9,787 nucleotides of DNA, from NCBI GenBank assembly GCA_023430065.1, contig JAEZCG010000227.1:1-9787 (forward strand), written 5' to 3'. Every line of letters begins with the position of its first letter. Position 1 is the stretch's first letter. A program made the translations under genes and the position numbers. Below the pieces are notes generated by a model. That model was given only the letters and a program-made list of their open reading frames with translations, made no database searches and was not told where the DNA came from. Positions 6,679 through 9,787 of the stretch are shown piece after piece. The stretch is from Pseudomonadota bacterium (GTDB lineage Bacteria; Pseudomonadota; Gammaproteobacteria; Burkholderiales; SHXO01).

Positions 6679-8859
6679 GTGCCGCGCCCGATTCGAGCCC
6701 GCTTCCCGGGCGGGATGCGGTGCGTGGCGGCCATTGCCGGGCTCTGCGTGAGCGTCGGTGCATGGGCGCAGCTCGCCGCGTCCGCCAACGACAACAAGCT
6801 CATGCTGCGCGAAGGCGTGCCGGCGGTGGTGCCCAACGCTGCGCCCGATAGCGTCACGCTGATCGATCTCTCCACCCGCCCGCCCAGCGTGCTGCGCCAC
6901 GTCGAAGTGCCCACCAGCGTGATCGGTCCGCCTTCCTCGGTGGCGCTCACCCCGGACGAGGGGCTGCTGTTCGTGACGTCGGCCGCGAAAGTCGACCCCG
7001 CCGATCCGACGCGTCTCGTTCCGGACAATCGCCTGACCGTGATCGACCTCAAGGCGAATCCGCCCAAGCTGCTGGCTGCTCTGGAGGCCGGGGCCGGTGC
7101 GTCCGGTTTGTCGATCACGCGCGACGGACGGCTCGCCCTGGTGGCGAACCGCTACGAGGGCACGGTATCGGTCTTCCGCATTCAGGGCACTGCCGTGACG
7201 AAGGTCGACACCATCGCGGTGGGTACGCCCGAGTCCGGTGTTGCGCACGTGGCCATCTCGCCGGACGCGCGGCTCGCGCTGGTGACCCGAGACGGCGACC
7301 ACGCGATCTCCGTGCTCTCGATCAGCGGGGACAAGGTCGCCTACACCGGACGGGACTTCGGCACGGGCTTGAAACCCTACGGCGCCGTCGTCACCGAAGA
7401 CAGCCGCATGGCGATCGTCGCCAACCTCGGTTATGCGCGCGGGGACAGCGACACGATCAGCGTCGTCGACCTCACCCTGCAGCCCCTGCGCGTGGTCGAA
7501 ACCTACAGCGTGGGGCAGACGCCCGAAGGCATTGCGCTCGCGCCGGACGGCAAGATGCTGGCGGTGGTCACGATGAACGGCAGCAACAAGCCGCAGAACT
7601 CACCGTTCTACTCGCCGAACGGACGGGTGACGCTGTATCGCATCGTCCGCGATCGCCTGCAATACTTGTCCAGCGCGAATGTGGGGCCGTGGCCCCAGGG
7701 CGCGGCATTCTCTGCCGACAGCCGCACACTGGCGGTGCAGAGCATGGCAGATCACAGTGTCTGGGTGTTCGAAATCGGATCGGCGGGAGTCGAGCTGCGC
7801 GATACCGGGCAGCGCCTGCCGCTGCCCGGGGGCGGGGCGGCGCTGCCCCCCGCAGCCAGGAAGCGGTTATCGAATGCCGATGGCGTCATCCTGCGGCGCG
7901 CTGCATCGCGCCGCGCCCCGACATTCGCTCAGGCGGCGATTTGCGCCGCTGCCACGACCATCGTCATCCCGGCGTCAGACGGGATCCGGGACCGCTGTGC
8001 CGATGCGGGTCGGCTGCTACCTGACTTTCGAGTAAGGCGTCGGCGCCAGGAACATGTTCTCGATGCGCTCCACGATCTGACCGTTCTTCTCCGTCTCGGT
8101 GCGCGCGGCGATCCACGCCGGGTCGGAGACGAACGCATTCCACTTCTGCTCGCGCTCGGCCAGGCTGTTCCACTCGAGCAGGTAGTAGAGCGCATGGTTG
8201 GTCGGGCCGACGAGCACGGTCCAGAATCCCGCCTGGCGGATGCCGTGCTTCTCCCACAGCGCCAGCGTCGCCGTCTCGAAGCGCTTGTGCAGGTCGGGCA
8301 GGCGGCCCGGTACGCAGTGATAGATGCGCAGTTCGTGGATCATGGTCTGGCTCGTCCTCGACGGGTATTCCGGAAGAGGCGCGATGCTAACATGGCCGCA
8401 TCGCCCGGCCACTGGGAGCGGAGCCCGCCATGTGCGGCCGTTACGAACTGCACACCCGTACCAGCGAGATCGCGCGCAGGTTCGATGCGCAGCTCATCGA
8501 GTCGATGCAGGAGAGTGCGCCGCGCTACAACGTGGCGCCCTCCACGGCCGTGCCCGTGGTGCGAGAGGGCAGGCATGGCCGCGTGCTCGAACCGATGTCG
8601 TGGGGCCTGGTGCCCGGCTGGTGCAAGGATCTCTCGGGCCCGAAGCCTATCAATGCGCGGGTCGAGACCGTCTTCGACAAACCGATGTTTCGCAGCGGGA
8701 TTCGCCGTCGCCGCTGCCTCATTCCGGCGGACGGCTTCTACGAATGGAAGGCGGGTGGCGCACGCAAGCAACCCTACTGGATCGGGATGGCCGACCACGC
8801 GCTGTTCGCCTTCGCCGGCATCTGGGAATACTGGGCGAAGGAGGGCGCCGATCCGCTGA
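6679..8859 (+). CDS. Exported YncE-like beta-propeller protein; frame lacks its normal stop and reads on
   Basis: The recognisable protein is residues 1-389 (6679-7845). It has a signal peptide (Arg-rich start, core MRCVAAIAGLCVSVG, cleavage after AWA) and then about seven repeats of the YncE/lactonase-like propeller. Each repeat pairs a blade strand such as PEGIALAPDGKMLAVV, SGLSITRDGRLALVAN, AHVAISPDARLALVT or PQGAAFSADSRTLAVQ with a strand such as NRLTVIDL, GTVSVFRI, DTISVVDL or GRVTLYRI. Such proteins are periplasmic; ligand or partner is unknown, and no catalytic site is claimed. The last blade ends at TGQRLPLPGGGAAL, where relatives usually stop within a few residues. Here the frame continues 337 codons to a TGA at 8857-8859, through a hairpin-rich spacer, antisense to the NIPSNAP gene and out of frame across half of the SRAP gene; that tail (PPAARKRLSNADG onward) looks noncoding. 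The other two frames also lack an early stop, ending at 8024 and 8035. The GTG at 6679 is four bases after the thiolase stop; the ATG at 6715 is an alternative start with a shorter signal n-region. Confidence 0.75.
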   Translation: MPRPIRARFPGGMRCVAAIAGLCVSVGAWAQLAASANDNKLMLREGVPAVVPNAAPDSVTLIDLSTRPPSVLRHVEVPTSVIGPPSSVALTPDEGLLFVTSAAKVDPADPTRLVPDNRLTVIDLKANPPKLLAALEAGAGASGLSITRDGRLALVANRYEGTVSVFRIQGTAVTKVDTIAVGTPESGVAHVAISPDARLALVTRDGDHAISVLSISGDKVAYTGRDFGTGLKPYGAVVTEDSRMAIVANLGYARGDSDTISVVDLTLQPLRVVETYSVGQTPEGIALAPDGKMLAVVTMNGSNKPQNSPFYSPNGRVTLYRIVRDRLQYLSSANVGPWPQGAAFSADSRTLAVQSMADHSVWVFEIGSAGVELRDTGQRLPLPGGGAALPPAARKRLSNADGVILRRAASRRAPTFAQAAICAAATTIVIPASDGIRDRCADAGRLLPDFRVRRRRQEHVLDALHDLTVLLRLGARGDPRRVGDERIPLLLALGQAVPLEQVVERMVGRADEHGPESRLADAVLLPQRQRRRLEALVQVGQAARYAVIDAQFVDHGLARPRRVFRKRRDANMAASPGHWERSPPCAAVTNCTPVPARSRAGSMRSSSSRCRRVRRATTWRPPRPCPWCERAGMAACSNRCRGAWCPAGARISRARSLSMRGSRPSSTNRCFAAGFAVAAASFRRTASTNGRRVAHASNPTGSGWPTTRCSPSPASGNTGRRRAPIR
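7893..7914. terminator. Perfect 8-bp hairpin, possible transcription end
   Basis: GCGGCGCG at 7893-7900 and CGCGCCGC at 7907-7914 are exact reverse complements around a six-base loop CTGCAT. It is the first strong hairpin after the propeller domain and sits in a convergent gene arrangement, where a terminator is expected. No T-run follows on either strand, so it is not a classical intrinsic terminator. It may instead be part of a palindromic repeat. Confidence 0.4.
7933..7949. repeat. Second hairpin of the spacer
   Basis: GCGGCG at 7933-7938 and CGCCGC at 7944-7949 are exact reverse complements around the loop ATTTG. The arm sequence GCGGCG repeats the start of the arm of the hairpin at 7893, so the two may be related copies or one composite structure. 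Confidence 0.4.
7962..7991. repeat. Palindromic repeat resembling the GTCATCCCGGCG class
   Basis: The segment begins CGTCATCCCGGCG and ends CGGGATCCGGGA. ATCCCG (7966-7971) pairs with CGGGAT (7980-7985) around an eight-base loop, and TCCCGG (7967-7972) can pair instead with CCGGGA (7986-7991). A head of GTCATCCCGGCG followed by a complementary CCGGGATCC is, from general knowledge, the layout of abundant dispersed intergenic palindromes in many proteobacterial genomes. Only one such copy is visible in this window, so membership of a repeat family is inferred from resemblance. Confidence 0.45.
8017..8343 (-). CDS. NIPSNAP family protein
   Basis: This 108-residue protein is a small ferredoxin-like (dimeric alpha+beta barrel) protein of the NIPSNAP family. 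The N-terminus MIHELRIYHCVPGRLPDLHKRF matches the family opening 'ELR.Y...PG....l...f'. The middle HGIRQAGFW...NHALYYLLEWNSLAERE and the hallmark W.AF..DP.W, here WNAFVSDPAW, are all present. It ends with APTPYSKVR, again typical. Members are soluble, of single-domain size and mostly uncharacterised in bacteria; some lie near degradative genes, so a role with small metabolites is a guess. I chose the ATG at 8343, not one at 8412, because the extra 23 residues do not fit the family and run into the divergent promoter region. GAGGA at 8355-8359, 11 bases upstream, is a possible but distant ribosome-binding site. The gene is divergent from the SRAP gene and lies antisense within the overlong frame of the propeller gene. 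Confidence 0.88.
   Translation of the reverse strand: MIHELRIYHCVPGRLPDLHKRFETATLALWEKHGIRQAGFWTVLVGPTNHALYYLLEWNSLAEREQKWNAFVSDPAWIAARTETEKNGQIVERIENMFLAPTPYSKVR
8384..8393. promoter_or_regulatory. Overlapping divergent extended -10 elements (NIPSNAP / SRAP genes)
   Basis: The ten bases ATGCTAACAT are nearly palindromic. On the plus strand they give TGC-TAACAT (8385-8393), an extended -10 about 37 bases before the SRAP ATG. On the minus strand they give TGT-TAGCAT (8392-8384), about 41 bases before the NIPSNAP ATG. Each hexamer matches TATAAT at four of six positions. No good -35 is seen on either side. Confidence 0.3.
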
Positions 8860-9107
8860 TCAGCTGCGCCATCGTCGTCGGCGAGGCGAACGCGTTGATC
8901 TGCGCCATCCACGATCGCATGCCGGTGATCGTGGCGCCCGAGGACTACGCGCGCTGGCTCGACCCTGCACTCGATGCGCGCGAGGCGATCGAGCCGATGC
9001 TGCGGCCCTATCCGGCCGAGTTGATGCGCGCCTACCCGGTCGGCACCCGCGTCAACGACGTGCGCAACGACGATGCGGCGCTGCTCGATCCGGTGCCGGT
9101 CGGATGA
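8430..9107 (+). CDS. yedK: SRAP-family abasic-site crosslinking protein (YedK/HMCES)
   Basis: This 225-residue protein has the usual length of bacterial SRAP proteins (E. coli YedK is 222). It binds abasic sites in single-stranded DNA and forms a thiazolidine crosslink through the N-terminal cysteine exposed when Met1 is removed, protecting the site from strand breakage. The required MCGRY start puts Cys2 in place. The other active-site residues sit where expected: Asn75 in PKPINARVET, Glu105 in IPADGFYEW, and the His of the HDRMP motif at 161. The family motifs YNVAPS (33-38), MSWGLVPGW (56-64) and FAFAGIWEYW (126-135) are also present. The start is certain because family chemistry demands Cys at position 2; GGAG at 8420-8423 is a well-placed ribosome-binding site. 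The gene is often placed in SOS-related contexts, but no convincing LexA box is visible in the 86-bp upstream spacer. Its stop lies 3 bp from that of the convergent thiamine-diphosphate enzyme gene. Confidence 0.96.
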   Translation: MCGRYELHTRTSEIARRFDAQLIESMQESAPRYNVAPSTAVPVVREGRHGRVLEPMSWGLVPGWCKDLSGPKPINARVETVFDKPMFRSGIRRRRCLIPADGFYEWKAGGARKQPYWIGMADHALFAFAGIWEYWAKEGADPLISCAIVVGEANALICAIHDRMPVIVAPEDYARWLDPALDAREAIEPMLRPYPAELMRAYPVGTRVNDVRNDDAALLDPVPVG

Positions 9108-9110
9108 CGT

Positions 9111-9787
9111 TCAGCGGTGGGGGCCGCCGGCCCGCCACGCGGCCTCCAGATCGTCCCACGCCGCCAGCGGCTGCAGGTCCGGCACCCACGCCAGCCCCGA
9201 CTTGCCGTCCGACGAACGCGCTTCGGGACTGACGACGACATCCAGCAGCGCGGCCTTGCCCGAGGCGAAGGCGCGGGCGATGGCGCCGTCGAGATCCTCC
9301 GCGCGCTCGACGCGCTCTGCGTGCAGCCCGAACGCGCGCGCCATCGCCGCGTGATCGGCGAACTGCAGCCGTGTGCCGACGACCTTGCCGTGAGTGTCGG
9401 TCTGGTCGTGCACCTCGATCTGCCAAGCGCCGTTGTTGGCGACCACGATCAGCGGCCTGGCCCCGTGACGCACTGCGGTGTCGATCTCCATCGCGTTGAA
9501 GCCGAATGCGCCGTCGCCCGTCGCCACCACCACCTGCCGGTCGGGAAAGGCGAGACTGGCTGCGATGCCGAAAGGCGTGCCGATGCCGATGCAGCCGAGA
9601 GAGCCTGGATCGAGATAGGAGGAGGACGACAATCCCACGCGGGCGAAGCTCAGGAAGTCGCCGCCGTCGGCCACCACGATGGCGTCGGGTCGCATCTGCT
9701 TCTGCAACGCCGCGAGCACGCGGTTCGGGTGGATCCGCCCGTCCTGGTCCGAGGCAGCGCTGTGCATGGACGTGCGCAGCTTCGCTG
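9111..9787 (-). CDS. Thiamine-diphosphate enzyme, acetolactate-synthase type, C-terminal part (partial)
   Basis: About 224 C-terminal residues are visible and the frame stays open to the window edge, so the N-terminal and middle domains lie beyond 9787; the Met codon at 9767 is internal. The visible part is the pyrimidine/diphosphate-binding (TPP_enzyme_C) domain. It carries the cofactor motif GDGAFGFNAMEIDTAV...ANNGAW (9518 down to 9432), in which GDG and NN, 24 residues apart, bind Mg2+ and thiamine diphosphate. Upstream are VVADGGDF and GCIGIGTPFGIAAS, typical of decarboxylase and carboligase relatives of acetolactate synthase. The tail PDLQPLAAWDDLEAAW is typical of family members that are not the biosynthetic IlvB. 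Possible activities include acetolactate synthase-like, oxalyl-CoA decarboxylase-like or aldehyde-lyase reactions. The substrate cannot be decided without the N-terminal half, which holds the catalytic Glu and the substrate pocket. Confidence 0.92.
   Translation of the reverse strand, partial: AKLRTSMHSAASDQDGRIHPNRVLAALQKQMRPDAIVVADGGDFLSFARVGLSSSSYLDPGSLGCIGIGTPFGIAASLAFPDRQVVVATGDGAFGFNAMEIDTAVRHGARPLIVVANNGAWQIEVHDQTDTHGKVVGTRLQFADHAAMARAFGLHAERVERAEDLDGAIARAFASGKAALLDVVVSPEARSSDGKSGLAWVPDLQPLAAWDDLEAAWRAGGPHR

Larger units (their letters stand above)
7849..8016. other. Hairpin-rich spacer between propeller domain and NIPSNAP gene
   Basis: These 168 bases lie between the last recognisable propeller residues and the stop codon of the convergent NIPSNAP gene. 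All three plus-strand frames are open across most of it, but none gives a protein-like sequence. It holds three separate inverted repeats, listed individually, and the direct repeat CGTCATCC at 7884-7891 and 7962-7969. I read it as noncoding, structured DNA or RNA. Confidence 0.6.

Noticed and set aside
5535..7118. A 527-codon minus-strand frame across the thiolase and propeller genes
   Set aside because: Compositionally biased, crosses two well-supported genes and has no motif or plausible start.
8344..8412. A longer NIPSNAP protein starting at 8412
   Set aside because: The additional 23 residues do not resemble the family N-terminus and would occupy the divergent promoter spacer; MIHELRIYHC at 8343 is the standard start.
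9121..9133. GGGCC-GCC-GGCCC hairpin near the end of the thiamine-diphosphate enzyme gene as a terminator
   Set aside because: A 5-bp stem with a three-base loop inside coding sequence, with no T-run; such GC palindromes occur by chance in DNA of this composition.

Overview
This GC-rich window is from the chromosome of a proteobacterium, most likely a betaproteobacterium. That placement rests on the GC-rich codon usage, extended -10 type promoters and the mix of genes; I cannot name a genus. It looks like ordinary housekeeping and fatty-acid catabolism territory. I see no phage, transposase, CRISPR array, toxin-antitoxin pair, rRNA or tRNA.

Layout. Positions 1-48 are the last codons of an upstream plus-strand gene. 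It runs into a gene for a small secreted protein of unknown function (57-704, +). That gene converges on a complete RecQ helicase gene (723-2561, -). A 108-bp divergent promoter region (2562-2669) separates recQ from a fatty-acid beta-oxidation block on the plus strand. The block holds a bifunctional enoyl-CoA hydratase/3-hydroxyacyl-CoA dehydrogenase (2670-4772), a His/Asp/Glu-rich multi-pass membrane protein of unknown function (4860-5417) and a thiolase (5496-6674). Four bases after the thiolase comes an exported YncE-like beta-propeller protein (from 6679). Its recognisable domain ends near 7845, but its reading frame stays open to 8859.

Between the propeller domain and the next gene is a 168-bp stretch (7849-8016) packed with three inverted repeats. 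One of them resembles the dispersed palindromic repeats of the GTCATCCCGGCG type. Next are a NIPSNAP-family gene (8017-8343, -) and, divergent from it, a SRAP/YedK abasic-site-sensing gene (8430-9107, +). The SRAP gene converges, with 3 bp between stop codons, on the C-terminal part of a thiamine-diphosphate enzyme of the acetolactate-synthase type, which runs off the right edge (9111-9787, -).

How the genes relate. The hydratase/dehydrogenase and the thiolase together carry out the last three steps of a beta-oxidation turn: hydration, NAD-linked oxidation and thiolysis. RecQ and the SRAP protein both act in DNA repair, but they lie far apart and show no sign of co-transcription. The points most worth a second look are the missing natural stop of the propeller gene together with the hairpin cluster at that place, and the conserved-looking acidic/His pattern of the membrane protein inside the beta-oxidation block. 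I found nothing that convincingly amounts to a new multi-gene system.
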